Below, one piece after another: positions 8,498 to 17,949 of a stretch of DNA of 64,000 nucleotides. A program made the position numbers and the translations under genes. The stretch is from positions 60,744 through 124,743 of the forward strand of contig NZ_JAUQOP010000013.1 in the NCBI RefSeq assembly GCF_030580855.1, read 5' to 3'. Position 1 is the first letter of the stretch, and each line of letters opens with the position of its first letter. The notes under the pieces are model-generated. The model was not told the DNA's origin. It made no database searches and was given only the letters and a program-made list of their open reading frames with translations. This DNA comes from Pseudomonas citrullilanati (GTDB taxonomy: Bacteria; Pseudomonadota; Gammaproteobacteria; Pseudomonadales; Pseudomonadaceae).

Positions 8498-9652
8498 ATG
8501 AACGATTTGACCCACCAGCTCTTCGCGATCTCCCGCAATAATCTCCAGGCCTGTCGAATCGCCTTCTTCTTGTCAGGCGCCGCCATGGGCGCATGGGCCC
8601 CCCTGGTACCTTTTGCCCGTGAGCGCGCCGGGATCGACGACGGTGAACTGGGCCTTTTGTTGCTTTGTCTGGGCAGCGGCTCGATGTGCATGATGCCGTT
8701 CGTGGCCAGATTGGTGAGCAAGGTCGGTTGCCGGGCAGCGATGACGACAGCCGTCAGTGCGGCGGTCCTGTGTCTGCTGGCGCTGTCGGTTGCCTCGCAA
8801 TTCTACGCACTGGTGATGTTCCTGCTGTGCTTCGGCGCCTGCATGGGCACGGCCGATGTCACCATGAACCTGCAGGGGTCGATGGTGGAGCGGGGCCTGG
8901 GACGCACGATGATGTCCGGGTTCCATGGATTATTCAGCGTCGGAAATATCTTCAGTGCGTTGCTGGTTTCGGCCTTGCTCGGCTTTGGTCTATCGCCGTT
9001 GTCGGCGGTTGCTGTACTGGGAGGCGTGGTGGCGGTGCTGCTGGCTACATTCGGTCGGCAAATGCTCGCGTTCGGGGAAGGGGCAGGCGGGCCGATCTTC
9101 TCCCGGCCAACCCGATACGTATGGCTGGTGGGCATCTTGTGCCTGATCGCTTTCCTCGTCGAAGGCTCGATGCTCGACTGGAGCGCGGTATTCTTGACCA
9201 CCGTGCGTGGCATGGACATCAGCCAGGCCGGCATCGGCTATGCGCTGTTCTCGGTGACCATGGCCATCGGCAGGCTGTCCGGCGACTGGCTGGTGCCACG
9301 ACTGGGCGAGCGTGCGGTACTGGTGGGTGGCAGCGCCCTGGCGATGTTCGGCATGCTGGTCTCGGTCCTGCTCGACAGCCAGTGGCTGACCCTGGTCGGC
9401 TTCGTCCTGGTGGGAGCGGGTATCGCCAATATGGTGCCAGTCTATTGTTCGGCGGTGGGGCGGCAGCACGTCATGCCGGTCTCCCTGGCCCTGTCGACGG
9501 TCAACGCGATCGGCTACCTGGGCATCCTCATGGGGCCAGCGGCCATCGGCTTCGTCGCCCATCTTTCGTCCTTGAGCATCGCGTTGGTAATGACCGCCGG
9601 CCTGCTGGTGTTCGTGATGTTCACCTCGACCACAGTGGTGCGACACGGTTAG
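8498..9652 (+). CDS. MFS transporter, YbjJ-like
   Basis: 384-aa inner-membrane transporter with about twelve hydrophobic segments. FLVEGSMLDWSAVFL in the second half is typical of the YbjJ-like MFS subgroup, which the partial MFS protein at the left edge also resembles. It begins at ATG 8498 just after the permease terminator, and the ribosome-binding site is weak. It ends against a bidirectional terminator shared with the histidinol-dehydrogenase homologue. Import of a metabolite or export of a product of this cluster are both possible; the sequence does not decide. Confidence 0.85.
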   Translation: MNDLTHQLFAISRNNLQACRIAFFLSGAAMGAWAPLVPFARERAGIDDGELGLLLLCLGSGSMCMMPFVARLVSKVGCRAAMTTAVSAAVLCLLALSVASQFYALVMFLLCFGACMGTADVTMNLQGSMVERGLGRTMMSGFHGLFSVGNIFSALLVSALLGFGLSPLSAVAVLGGVVAVLLATFGRQMLAFGEGAGGPIFSRPTRYVWLVGILCLIAFLVEGSMLDWSAVFLTTVRGMDISQAGIGYALFSVTMAIGRLSGDWLVPRLGERAVLVGGSALAMFGMLVSVLLDSQWLTLVGFVLVGAGIANMVPVYCSAVGRQHVMPVSLALSTVNAIGYLGILMGPAAIGFVAHLSSLSIALVMTAGLLVFVMFTSTTVVRHG

Positions 9653-9676
9653 CGGGGGCTGGCGTTTCGCAGCCAT

Positions 9677-9710
9677 AAAAAAACCAGCACGTTTCAGGTG
9701 CTGGCTTTTC
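9677..9710. terminator. Bidirectional terminator between convergent genes
   Basis: Stem CCAGCAC / GTGCTGG with loop GTTTCAG, an A-run on the left and TTTT on the right. It therefore works for both the rightward MFS gene and the leftward histidinol-dehydrogenase homologue. Confidence 0.8.
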
Positions 9711-9724
9711 TGGGCCATGCGCTG

Positions 9725-11032
9725 TCAGAGCGCCGGCTCACCAAAACCGACTGCCTTCCTGCCGTAGCGACGAACACGGATGTTGGCCTGTTCCGCATGC
9801 CCGACGAACCCTTCCATCAGGCACAGTCGCGAGCAGTATTCGCCGATCTGCGAGGACGCCTCATCGGTAAGGATACGTTGGTAGGTGCAGGTCTTGATGT
9901 ACTTGCCGACCCACAGGCCGCCGGTGTAGCGAGCCGCCTTGTTGGTCGGCAGGGTGTGGTTGGTACCGATCACTTTATCTCCATAGGAGACGTTGGTACG
10001 CGCGCCGACGAACAGTGCGCCGAAATTGGTCAGGTGCTTCATGAAGTAGTCGTCGTCGTGCGTCATGATCTGCACATGTTCGGATGCGTACTCGTCCGAG
10101 TACCTCACCATTTCTTCATAGTTCTCGCAGAGGATGATCTCGCCGAAGTTTTCCCAGGCCTCGCGAGCGATTTTCTGGGTGGGCAGCTTGACCAAAAGCC
10201 GCTCGATTTCCTTGAGGGTTTCCAGCGCCAGTTCCCGCGAGGTGGTGAGCATGACGGCCGGAGAGTCCACGCCATGCTCAGCCTGGCCCAACAGGTCAGT
10301 GGCACACAGTTCGCCGTCCACCGAGTCGTCGGTGATCAGCAGGGTCTCGGTCGGGCCGGCGAAGAGGTCGATGCCCACGCGGCCGAACAGCTGGCGTTTG
10401 GCTTCGGCCACATAGGCGTTGCCCGGCCCGACAATGATGTCGACGGGGCTGATCGACTCGGTACCGATTGCCATTGCCGCCACCGCCTGGATGCCACCCA
10501 GGCAGTAAATCGCATCCGCGCCGCCCAAGGCCTGGGCCGCGACGATGTAAGGCGCAGGTTTGCCCTGGAACGGCGGAGCGGCGGTGGTAATGTTCTTAAC
10601 GCCGGCGGATTTTGCGGTGACGATCGACATATGCGCCGAGGCCAGCAGCGGGTATTTGCCACCCGGTACATAACAGCCAGCGGCATTTACCGGGATGTGC
10701 CGGTGACCGAGAATGACGCCGGGGATGCTTTCGATTTCAACATCCAGCAGGGACTGGCGCTGGGCGTCTGCAAAGCGACGCACCTGCGCCTGGGCGAAGA
10801 GAATATCGTTGTATTCCCGCTCGGTCAGCCTGGATACGCACTCCTTGATTTGCGCGTCGCTGAGGCGGTAGTCCGCGCGATCCCAACCATCGAACTTTAC
10901 CGACAGTTCACGCACCGCGGCGTCGCCGCGCTTTTCGATATCCAACAGAATGCGGGATACATCGCTTTTGACCTGTTCGTTGCGTTCTACTTGCTGCGGG
11001 GCAGGTTTCGCTTTTTTTATCCATTGAGCCAT
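9725..11032 (-). CDS. Histidinol dehydrogenase family protein (probably not histidine biosynthesis)
   Basis: Zn- and NAD-dependent alcohol dehydrogenase of the HisD family, 435 aa from ATG 11032 (AGGTGA upstream). Family residues are visible: the Q and H of LGQAEHG (about 247-252), EHVQIMT matching the catalytic Glu-His pair, the Asp in [13 protein letters not shown], and the His in [10 protein letters not shown]. No other his genes are nearby. The gene has a composite TGCGTCA operator and lies in a catabolic cluster. Family members outside his operons include HpsN, which oxidises dihydroxypropanesulfonate, and this protein could be of that kind. I infer that it oxidises an alcohol or amino alcohol of the local pathway in two steps. 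Confidence 0.85.
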   Translation of the reverse strand: MAQWIKKAKPAPQQVERNEQVKSDVSRILLDIEKRGDAAVRELSVKFDGWDRADYRLSDAQIKECVSRLTEREYNDILFAQAQVRRFADAQRQSLLDVEIESIPGVILGHRHIPVNAAGCYVPGGKYPLLASAHMSIVTAKSAGVKNITTAAPPFQGKPAPYIVAAQALGGADAIYCLGGIQAVAAMAIGTESISPVDIIVGPGNAYVAEAKRQLFGRVGIDLFAGPTETLLITDDSVDGELCATDLLGQAEHGVDSPAVMLTTSRELALETLKEIERLLVKLPTQKIAREAWENFGEIILCENYEEMVRYSDEYASEHVQIMTHDDDYFMKHLTNFGALFVGARTNVSYGDKVIGTNHTLPTNKAARYTGGLWVGKYIKTCTYQRILTDEASSQIGEYCSRLCLMEGFVGHAEQANIRVRRYGRKAVGFGEPAL

Positions 11033-11185
11033 GACATCACCTCGATCGGGCGCAAACAATTCATTCGGTTTTTGGGCAGCACGAGCCGGCGCACGCAATC
11101 ATGCAAATGTGCGTGGTGAGCAGTAAGTTGTGAGCGCTACGATTTCCGCTGCTTTGAAAAAAATACAGTGGGGAGGGGGGGCTAA

Positions 11186-11225
11186 CAATTTCTCACTCGT
11201 GCGACAGCTGACGCAAAGTGACGCA
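11186..11225 (-). promoter_or_regulatory. Composite TGCGTCA operator B, upstream of the HisD homologue
   Basis: On the minus strand: TGCGTCA (11219-11225), 3 bp, TGCGTCA (11209-11215), 12 bp, GTGAGAAATTG (11186-11196). Spacing and sequence match operator A. A third TGCGTCA box lies at 11241-11247, abutting the T-run of the XRE gene's terminator. It points towards the HisD homologue, whose start is about 150 bp away. Confidence 0.7.
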
Positions 11226-11246
11226 AGTTGAATTTGGCGCTGACGC

Positions 11247-11270
11247 AAAAAAACGGCCTTGCGGGCCGCT
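11247..11270 (-). terminator. Terminator of the XRE regulator gene
   Basis: Read on the minus strand: stem CGGCC, loop CGCAA, stem GGCCG, then seven T residues. It lies just past the stop of the XRE gene and separates it from the HisD homologue's promoter. Confidence 0.75.
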
Positions 11271-11296
11271 ACTGACGTATTGGACGGTTGAGTTGG

Positions 11297-12109
11297 TCAG
11301 ACTGGGTCGATCGAGGCCGTGCCGGAACCCAGGTAGTCCACCACTTCCTTGGGGATGGTCGGATCGTCTGGAGACAACACAGTGGCCCGCTTGATATGCG
11401 TCTTCTTGATGAAACCCTTGCCCACGAAGTTCATCGCGACTTTCGCCGCTACCGGCTGGCGAACCATGGTCGCGGCGATACCGCTGGACACGCCAAACAC
11501 ATACTTCTTGGCGTTACGGCTGACCGCCGCGAGGTTGGTGAAGGTGATCTCGTTGCGCTGGATCGTTTCGAAGTCGACACAAAAGATGCGGTTGGAGATC
11601 AGGAAGCTCAAACCGTGGTATTTGAAGTGGTAGTCGATCTTGCCGCTGCCGTCCTGGTTGGGAAAACGCTCCAGGTAATAGTGCATCAGTATTCCGTTCT
11701 TCTCGTAGATGCAGAACACTGACCTGACGATCTTGCCCTTGTAGATGGAGGAGTAGTGATAACGCTCGTAGACGCCGGTGAGGTCACCGATGTCGGCGTC
11801 GTTCTCCATCAGCAATTCGTTGATGAACAGCAACATCTTGGGTGACTGGACCAGGTTGCGGAACAGGTGGAAATGGCCACCCTCGATCATCGAGCGGAAA
11901 TCGTTCGGGTTGGTGTAGAGAATATCGATGCTGAGCCCGAAAAAACCGGCGATTGCACGCAGGTTCGACTTGGAAGGCTGGTGGGTACCGGCCAGGTATT
12001 TGTTGAATTGCTGTCGATTGATACCGACCCGGCGGCACATTTCCGAAACCGTACCGACCTGCTCGCATAACATTTTCAGGTTTTCTTGAAAATTCTCTTG
12101 GTTTTGCAT
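11297..12109 (-). CDS. XRE-type helix-turn-helix transcriptional regulator
   Basis: 270-aa regulator with an N-terminal Cro/CI-type HTH (about residues 8-62, including CRRVGINRQQFNKYLAG and LRAIAGFFGLSIDILY). A roughly 200-residue C-terminal part is rich in aromatic residues and matches no domain I recognise; it may sense a ligand. It sits between the HisD homologue and the GMC/ABC operon, in the middle of the gene group that shares the TGCGTCA composite element, so it is the best candidate for the protein that binds it. The ribosome-binding site is weak. Whether it activates or represses is unknown. Confidence 0.85.
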   Translation of the reverse strand: MQNQENFQENLKMLCEQVGTVSEMCRRVGINRQQFNKYLAGTHQPSKSNLRAIAGFFGLSIDILYTNPNDFRSMIEGGHFHLFRNLVQSPKMLLFINELLMENDADIGDLTGVYERYHYSSIYKGKIVRSVFCIYEKNGILMHYYLERFPNQDGSGKIDYHFKYHGLSFLISNRIFCVDFETIQRNEITFTNLAAVSRNAKKYVFGVSSGIAATMVRQPVAAKVAMNFVGKGFIKKTHIKRATVLSPDDPTIPKEVVDYLGSGTASIDPV

Positions 12110-12190
12110 GGTATCTATTCAGTCGTTTGCGAGCAGTGGGGCAGTCTAGGGGCATTCACCCCAACCCGGCAAGGCGCGGTCCTGTGGGCA

Positions 12191-13780
12191 TCAAGCACCG
12201 GCATGAAGGACATGATAGGCGCCTTTTTCACCGATCATGATAGCCATCGCATTGGTATTGCTGGAGCAAAGGTTGGGAGCGATCGAGTTATCGATCACCC
12301 GCAAGCCGTCGATACCCCGCACGCGCAACTGCTGATCCACCACGGCGCTGTCGTCCTCGCCCATCCGACAGGTGCCCACCGGATGAAGCGCGCCGTGGGC
12401 GGCCTGGCGGACGAAGGTGCGGTAGTCGTCCCGCGAGCGCAGTGCCTGCGCAGGCACGAACTCGCGGCGTATATGCCGGGCGATTGCGCTCTGCGCCATG
12501 ATGTGCCGGCCGTATTCGACCGCCTCGGCCATGCAGTCCACGTCATACGGGTCTTGAAGGTAGTTGGGGCGTATCAACGGTTTTATCCCGGGATCCGCGC
12601 TGCGCAGTGCCACGCTGCCCACGGAGCGCGGCCTGGTCTGGCAGACGTTCAGGGTGCAGCCGTTTCCCCCTGGCACCGAATCGACCCCCGCTTCAACGCC
12701 CGCACCGGCCATGAAGCAGTACTGCGCATCCGCTCGTCCTTCGGCCAGGGAGGTGCGCCAGAACGCGCCGCCTTCGACGATGTTGGAGCTGGCCGGCCCA
12801 TTCCTGAACAGCAGGTACTGCAGGCCCGCGTAGAGCTTGTGATGCAGCTTTTTGTACTTGTCGTAGCTCAGCGGCGTATTCAATTCACTGACCAGCGACA
12901 CTTCAACGTGATCCTGCAGGTTCTGGCCTACCCCTGGCAGGTCGCAATGCACCTCGATGCCGTGCTCGGCCAGCGCCTCGCTGGCGCCGATGCCGGACAG
13001 CATCAACAGCTTGGGTGAATTGATGGCACCCGCGCAGAGGATCACTTCGCGGTCGGCCATCAGGTGCTGCACCTTGCCGCGGCGCTCGTATTTGACACCC
13101 ATCGCGCGACCGTTGCTGAGGATGATCTGCAATACCCGGGCATGGGTAATCACCTCAAGGTTCGTACGCGCCCTGGCGGGCTTCAGATAGGCGACTGCGG
13201 TACTGGAGCGACGGCCCTTGCGGGCGTTGATCTGGTAGAAACCACACCCGTCCTGGGTGCCGGAATTGAAGTCCGGATTGAAGGCCAGGCCGGCTTCCTG
13301 ACAGGCTTGGACCCAAAGGCGCGCCAGGGGATGGGTATGGCGTTGGTCGCTGACCCCGACCGGTCCTGCAACGCTGTGAGAGACGTTGTTGAAGCGGTCG
13401 TTGGCCTCGTGTTTCAGAAAGAACGGCAACACGTCCTGGTACGACCAGCCGGTAGCTCCCGAATGGCTCCACTGATCGTAATCGGCGGGCTGGCCGCGCA
13501 GGTACACCATGGCGTTCACCGTCGCGCCGCCGCCCAGCACCCGCGCCTGGACCATGCCCGGATTGGCCGGGCCGATGTAACCCGGTGGTGGTTGCCAGGG
13601 GTAGTGTTCGACAAGCGCGCCCTGGCTGGTTTTGTAGAAACCCACCGGCAGATGGATATAGGGGTTCCAGTCGCTCGGACCTTCCTCCAGCAACACCACT
13701 GAAGCATCGGGGTTCTCGCTCAGCCGGGCGGCGACCACGCAACCCGCCGAGCCGCCACCGACCACTATGTAGTTCACCAA
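12191..13780 (-). CDS. GMC family oxidoreductase, choline dehydrogenase-like
   Basis: FAD flavoenzyme that oxidises an alcohol group. It has an FAD motif YIVVGGGSAGCVVAARL at the N-terminus and C-terminal HGALHPVGTCRMG with the catalytic His and a later NTNAMAIMIGEKGA. The start is decided by the strong AGGAGG 8 bp before TTG 13780 (or 11 bp before GTG 13777). An ATG at 13804 lacks a ribosome-binding site and would put AGGAGG inside the gene. It is the last gene of the ABC transporter operon. The protein is a close paralogue of the GMC enzyme at 20562: both share GPxDxNPYIHxP and the PGGNGCT region. Confidence 0.9.
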   Translation of the reverse strand: MVNYIVVGGGSAGCVVAARLSENPDASVVLLEEGPSDWNPYIHLPVGFYKTSQGALVEHYPWQPPPGYIGPANPGMVQARVLGGGATVNAMVYLRGQPADYDQWSHSGATGWSYQDVLPFFLKHEANDRFNNVSHSVAGPVGVSDQRHTHPLARLWVQACQEAGLAFNPDFNSGTQDGCGFYQINARKGRRSSTAVAYLKPARARTNLEVITHARVLQIILSNGRAMGVKYERRGKVQHLMADREVILCAGAINSPKLLMLSGIGASEALAEHGIEVHCDLPGVGQNLQDHVEVSLVSELNTPLSYDKYKKLHHKLYAGLQYLLFRNGPASSNIVEGGAFWRTSLAEGRADAQYCFMAGAGVEAGVDSVPGGNGCTLNVCQTRPRSVGSVALRSADPGIKPLIRPNYLQDPYDVDCMAEAVEYGRHIMAQSAIARHIRREFVPAQALRSRDDYRTFVRQAAHGALHPVGTCRMGEDDSAVVDQQLRVRGIDGLRVIDNSIAPNLCSSNTNAMAIMIGEKGAYHVLHAGA

Positions 13781-13824
13781 CGTATCATCCTCCTCTGGGC
13801 ACATAAGCGCGCTTCGAAGCGCGT

Positions 13825-14904
13825 TCAGGCGGCTACCACCACAAAACTGTCAGGCCGGCACGTCAGGGCCACCGATGTTCCCGGGGCCATGGTGTGGCTG
13901 CCGGGCGTCGGCAGTTGCTGGCATTTGAGCTCCAGGTCGCTGCCGCTTACGGCGACACGGTAGATCACCCGATTGCCGATGAAGGAGGTGTCCTTGACCG
14001 TACCGGTGAAAGCGCCGTCCAGCGGTGCGCCTGACGATGACGAAAGGGCAATGGTTTCCGGCCGGATCGATACATTCACCGGGCCACTTTTCAACGGGGC
14101 CTTAGGCAGATGGGCGTATTGGCCGAACGGCAGCTTCACCACGCCTGTGCCTGAGCTTTCATGCTCGTAAACACCGTCGACGATATTGGTGTCGCCGAAA
14201 AACCTGGCGGCGAACAGCGTCTTGGGCGCCCAGTACATCTCCTCCGGATCGCCGATCTGCTCGATGCCCCCCTTGTTCAGCAGCACCACACGATCCGAAA
14301 GAATCATGGCTTCGTCCTGGTCGTGGGTGACGTAGACGAACGTGGTCGAGGACTCTTCGTGGATGCGCTTGATTTCGTTGAGCATGTGGTGACGAATTTT
14401 CAGGTCGAGCGCAGCCAGGGGTTCGTCCAGCAGCAATACAGCCGGACGATTGACCAGCGCCCGTGCCAGCGCGACCCGCTGTGCCTGGCCACCACTGAGT
14501 TCGGAGATCCAGCGGTTCTTGAAAGTACTCAATTGCACCAGCTCCAGGACCCGTGAAACCTCACGCTTTATCTCATCCTTCGGCGTGCGCTTGAGGCGCA
14601 GGCCGAAGGCGACGTTGTCGAACACATCCAGGTGCGGGAACAGCGCGTATTTCTGGAACACCATGTTCACCGGTCGTTGTTCCGGGGGGAGCCGGGTGGC
14701 GTCCTTGCCGTCGATCAGCACCTTGCCCGTGGTAGGCGTTTCAAAGCCGGCGATGATGCGCATCAACGTGGTCTTGCCGCATCCGCTTGGACCTAGCAAG
14801 GTCAGGATTTCATTCTTGCGTACGTTGAGGTCGAGCTTTCCAAGCGCAGTGAGATTGCCGTAGGCCTTGGAAATACCGGTCAGTTCAATGCTGTTGATGG
14901 ACAT
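13825..14904 (-). CDS. ABC transporter ATP-binding protein, polyamine (PotA) type
   Basis: ATPase of an importer, 359 aa. Walker A is GPSGCGKTT (about 38-46), the signature LSGGQAQRVALARAL, and Walker B LLLDEPLAALD. A C-terminal TOBE-like domain of about 110 residues is usual in PotA/FbpC/CysA-type subunits. It is 3 bp from the upstream permease gene, so translation is probably coupled. Together with the two permeases and the binding protein it forms one importer. PotA-type importers take up polyamines but also opines and other organic cations or amines. Confidence 0.92.
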   Translation of the reverse strand: MSINSIELTGISKAYGNLTALGKLDLNVRKNEILTLLGPSGCGKTTLMRIIAGFETPTTGKVLIDGKDATRLPPEQRPVNMVFQKYALFPHLDVFDNVAFGLRLKRTPKDEIKREVSRVLELVQLSTFKNRWISELSGGQAQRVALARALVNRPAVLLLDEPLAALDLKIRHHMLNEIKRIHEESSTTFVYVTHDQDEAMILSDRVVLLNKGGIEQIGDPEEMYWAPKTLFAARFFGDTNIVDGVYEHESSGTGVVKLPFGQYAHLPKAPLKSGPVNVSIRPETIALSSSSGAPLDGAFTGTVKDTSFIGNRVIYRVAVSGSDLELKCQQLPTPGSHTMAPGTSVALTCRPDSFVVVAA

Positions 14905-14907
14905 GAT

Positions 14908-15711
14908 TCATTCCCCTGTACGTTCGAGTTCGATGCGCCGGCGGCGCATCGTCATTACCAATCCAGCGACCCCGATGATCGCGATGGTCATCGCCAGCAT
15001 GATCACGGACGCGGCGTTGATGCTTGGATCAACGGCCCGGCGGATCATCGACAGAATGAGCAGCGGCAGGGTGGTATCGGTCCCGGTGACGAAGACCGTG
15101 ATCAGAAACTCATCCAGCGACAACGCCACGGTCAGGATGGCGGCGCCAGCGATGGTCGGGCCGATGATGGGCAAAGTGACCAGCCAGAAAGCCTTCAATG
15201 GCGTAGCGCCGAGATCGCGTGCGGCTTCTTCGAAGGACAGGTCGAAATACTCCAGGCGCGAGCGCACTGATTCAACGAAGAAGGGCAGGGTGAACAACGT
15301 GTGACCGATGATGATGGTGAGCAGCGAGCGCGGTAGCCCGATCAGTGAAAACAGGATCACCAGCGCGATACCCAGGAACAGCCCCGGCATGGCGATGGGC
15401 GCGAAGTTGAGGAAGGCGAACGTCGCTTTCGCCTTGCCTTTCATGCGCATCAAGGCCAGCGCGGACAGCGTCCCCAGCAGCGTGGTGAAGAGCGCCGATG
15501 CGCCCGCCACAATCAGGCTGTTGCCCAGCGCGGTCCTGAAGTCGTAGCTATTGAAGATGGTTTCGTACCAGCGTAGCGAAACGCCTTCGAACGGCAGCGA
15601 TAACGAGGGCGTCGAGTGAAAGCTGAACAGCACGATCAGGCCGATGGGGGCATACAGGAACAGCATGTAGAACCAGGTAAATAACCGGGCCATTTTCATT
15701 CTCCGGGGCAT
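14908..15711 (-). CDS. ABC transporter permease, PotC type
   Basis: 267-aa inner-membrane permease with about six hydrophobic segments and the EAA loop (SFEEAARDLGATPLKAFWLVTLP) that contacts the ATPase. It is the second of two permeases, 11 bp downstream of the PotB-type gene and 3 bp upstream of the ATPase gene. Confidence 0.9.
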   Translation of the reverse strand: MPRRMKMARLFTWFYMLFLYAPIGLIVLFSFHSTPSLSLPFEGVSLRWYETIFNSYDFRTALGNSLIVAGASALFTTLLGTLSALALMRMKGKAKATFAFLNFAPIAMPGLFLGIALVILFSLIGLPRSLLTIIIGHTLFTLPFFVESVRSRLEYFDLSFEEAARDLGATPLKAFWLVTLPIIGPTIAGAAILTVALSLDEFLITVFVTGTDTTLPLLILSMIRRAVDPSINAASVIMLAMTIAIIGVAGLVMTMRRRRIELERTGE

Positions 15712-15722
15712 CGCCCAGTTTG

Positions 15723-16652
15723 TCAGTCGTGATATCGCTTGCCGGGCGCCAGGTTCACCGAGCGCATGAACACCAACAGGGCGGCGTAGACCAGCATGAA
15801 GGCCATCAGCAGGAGGTAGGCCATGGCCGCGCCAAGCGGCCAGTTGCCCACGGTGCGGAACTGGTTGGCGATCAGCAGCCCGGTGGTCATGGCATCGCGG
15901 CCGCCGAGCAACTGCGGCGTGACGTAATCCGCGGCGGCGAGCACGAAGGTGAACATGAAGGAGCTGACGATGCTTTTGTGCGCCATGGGAATGATGACTT
16001 TGCGGATGGCCACCGAGCCGCTGCCGCCCAGGTCGGCGCAGGCTTCCAGATAGTCCTTTTTCACATCACGCAAGCCCGACACGAGCAGCAGCAGGGTGAA
16101 GGGCAACATGATGTGGACCAGGGTGATGACCACCGCGAATTTGTTGAACACGATCCAGTCGATGGGTGTATCGATCACTCCCCACTGCATCAGTGAACTG
16201 TTGATCACGCCGGTCGAGCCAAGGATGGTGCGCCAGGCGTAGACCCGCACCAGATAGCTGGAAAACCAGGAAACCAATGCCAGGTAGAGGATGGTGTTGG
16301 AGCGTGATCGGTAGACGATGTACCAGGCCACGGGCGCGCTGAGCAGGGTGGACAGCGTGGCGGTCCAGAAACCGTTCTGCATGGAGATCCACAGGGAATC
16401 GTAGAACCCACTCGCCCCCAGCACACGGGCATAGTTGGCCAGCGTGGCAGCGGGAATCATGGTGAATGACCGCGACAGCCAGAAACTCGAAACGAACAGC
16501 AGAACCGCAGGGATGATGAAGAAGACCAGCAGAAACGCGAACGGAGCGCCGGCCAGGTAAAAGGGGATGAAACGTTTTCTGTCGGCGTTCCCTGGGGGTG
16601 TCGTGCCACAAGCGTCCGTGCTTGCCAACTTGCTTTGATTGATGACGTTCAT
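15723..16652 (-). CDS. ABC transporter permease, PotB type
   Basis: 309-aa inner-membrane permease with a polar N-terminal extension of about 28 residues and then six hydrophobic segments. The EAA-type loop reads DYLEACADLGGSGSVAIRKVIIP. It lies 133 bp downstream of the binding-protein gene, with an intercistronic hairpin in the gap. Confidence 0.9.
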   Translation of the reverse strand: MNVINQSKLASTDACGTTPPGNADRKRFIPFYLAGAPFAFLLVFFIIPAVLLFVSSFWLSRSFTMIPAATLANYARVLGASGFYDSLWISMQNGFWTATLSTLLSAPVAWYIVYRSRSNTILYLALVSWFSSYLVRVYAWRTILGSTGVINSSLMQWGVIDTPIDWIVFNKFAVVITLVHIMLPFTLLLLVSGLRDVKKDYLEACADLGGSGSVAIRKVIIPMAHKSIVSSFMFTFVLAAADYVTPQLLGGRDAMTTGLLIANQFRTVGNWPLGAAMAYLLLMAFMLVYAALLVFMRSVNLAPGKRYHD

Positions 16653-16751
16653 GATACAGACCCATTGCAGCAGGTAGTGGAATGCTTGCCAGGCATGCGG
16701 ACTTCGGTCACTCGATTGATCGCTATTCCCGGCGTCCCGTGTCGGGGTTGC

Positions 16752-16773
16752 GCCAGGGCGATACCGCCCTGGC
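16752..16773 (-). promoter_or_regulatory. Intercistronic hairpin between binding protein and permease genes
   Basis: A perfect 9-bp inverted repeat, GCCAGGGCG / CGCCCTGGC, with a 4-base loop and no T-run. Such hairpins often stabilise the 3' end of the binding-protein message so that it is made in excess over the membrane subunits. Here that role is inferred. Confidence 0.55.
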
Positions 16774-16785
16774 CGATGGCGTAGC

Positions 16786-17949
16786 TCAGAACGAGCCTTT
16801 GAAAGCGGCCCATTGATCCACCCACTCTGCGTAAGTCACGTACTGGTCAGAGTTCAATGGCGGTACGCCATAGAGCTTCGATTTCTTGAACACCGCGTCG
16901 AGATGGTCGTAGTCGAACAATTCCTTGAGCTCTGGCCTGAGCAGCGGTATGGCCTTTTGATTGGTGACGCCTGAGAACATCGACCAGGCCATTTGCGCCT
17001 GGGTTTGCGGCTCCAGCATCTTGTTGACGTATTCCAGCGCCAGCGGCACATCCTTGGCTGTCTGCGGCACGAACAGGGCATCGCACCAGATGGCAGCGCC
17101 TTCCTCGGGTACCGACAGGGCGGTTTTCACCCCGCGTTTCTGCGTTTCCAGAACACCTTGGGCCGAGAGAGAGAACACCGCATCGACCTCACCGGAAGCC
17201 AGCAGTGAAACGGCGTCGCCCACCGAGGCGGCAAAGACTCTGCACTGGTCTCGGTAGGGCTGCAGTTTTTCGAACGCATCGTTGAATTCGGTACGGGTCA
17301 GGTTGGGGTATTTGTCGCCATAGCCGGCAATGATCGCGATCAGGCTCCAGGTCGATAGCGAGTCGTCGACAAAGGTCAGCTTGCCCTTGAGTTTCGGGTT
17401 GAGCAGGTCGCTGTATCGGGTCGGCTTGTCGATCTTGGCGACGTTATAGACGATGGTGTTCATTCCCCACAGCAGCGGGATGCCCCATTGTTTTCCGTCC
17501 CAGAACCATTGAACGCCTCTGTAGAACAGTGGCAGGGTGTCGCTGGCGTTGTAGTTGGAAATCCGTGAAGTGTCGATGGGGGAGAGAATGCCCATGTCCC
17601 GGTAGATAGCCTCGTAGCCCAGGGCGTACATGGTCAGGTCGAGTTGTACCGGATTGCTGCCTGCCAGGCGTGCGGTGATGTCATCCTGGGTTGCGGCGTA
17701 GCTGGAGCGTACGGTGATGTCGCGCTGCTTGCGCCAGGCCGCCAGCTCGGCGTCACCGGTCTCGCCTTCCCAGCCGAGAATCTCCAGATGACCCGCCGCG
17801 GCGAAACTGTTCGGTGCCCACGAGCTGATATACAGCCCGGCAGCGGCCGCCGCCGAGCCGAGCATGAACGAGCGGCGGTTGAGCGTGACATCGCCAAAAA
17901 GCGCTGTCGTCGGTTTGGAAGGTCCGGCCTTGTCTGATTCGTGCTTCAT
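16786..17949 (-). CDS. ABC transporter periplasmic substrate-binding protein, spermidine/putrescine-like (Tat signal)
   Basis: 387-aa solute-binding protein of the PotD/PotF-like family. The N-terminus has a twin-arginine motif NRRSFMLGSAAAAAG (about 24-38) and a likely cleavage after SFAAA, so it is probably exported folded by the Tat system. The mature part begins HLEILGWEG and contains VDAVFSLSAQG. It is the first gene of the leftward importer operon. Composite operator C lies about 320 bp upstream, a long leader. Confidence 0.9.
   Translation of the reverse strand: MKHESDKAGPSKPTTALFGDVTLNRRSFMLGSAAAAAGLYISSWAPNSFAAAGHLEILGWEGETGDAELAAWRKQRDITVRSSYAATQDDITARLAGSNPVQLDLTMYALGYEAIYRDMGILSPIDTSRISNYNASDTLPLFYRGVQWFWDGKQWGIPLLWGMNTIVYNVAKIDKPTRYSDLLNPKLKGKLTFVDDSLSTWSLIAIIAGYGDKYPNLTRTEFNDAFEKLQPYRDQCRVFAASVGDAVSLLASGEVDAVFSLSAQGVLETQKRGVKTALSVPEEGAAIWCDALFVPQTAKDVPLALEYVNKMLEPQTQAQMAWSMFSGVTNQKAIPLLRPELKELFDYDHLDAVFKKSKLYGVPPLNSDQYVTYAEWVDQWAAFKGSF

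Noticed and set aside
9725..11032. Calling the HisD-family gene the histidine biosynthesis gene hisD
   Set aside because: No other his genes nearby, and its promoter carries the cluster's shared operator.
9698..11119. 473-codon frame on the plus strand
   Set aside because: It lies opposite the HisD homologue, whose catalytic motifs are clear. High GC content keeps the antisense frame open.
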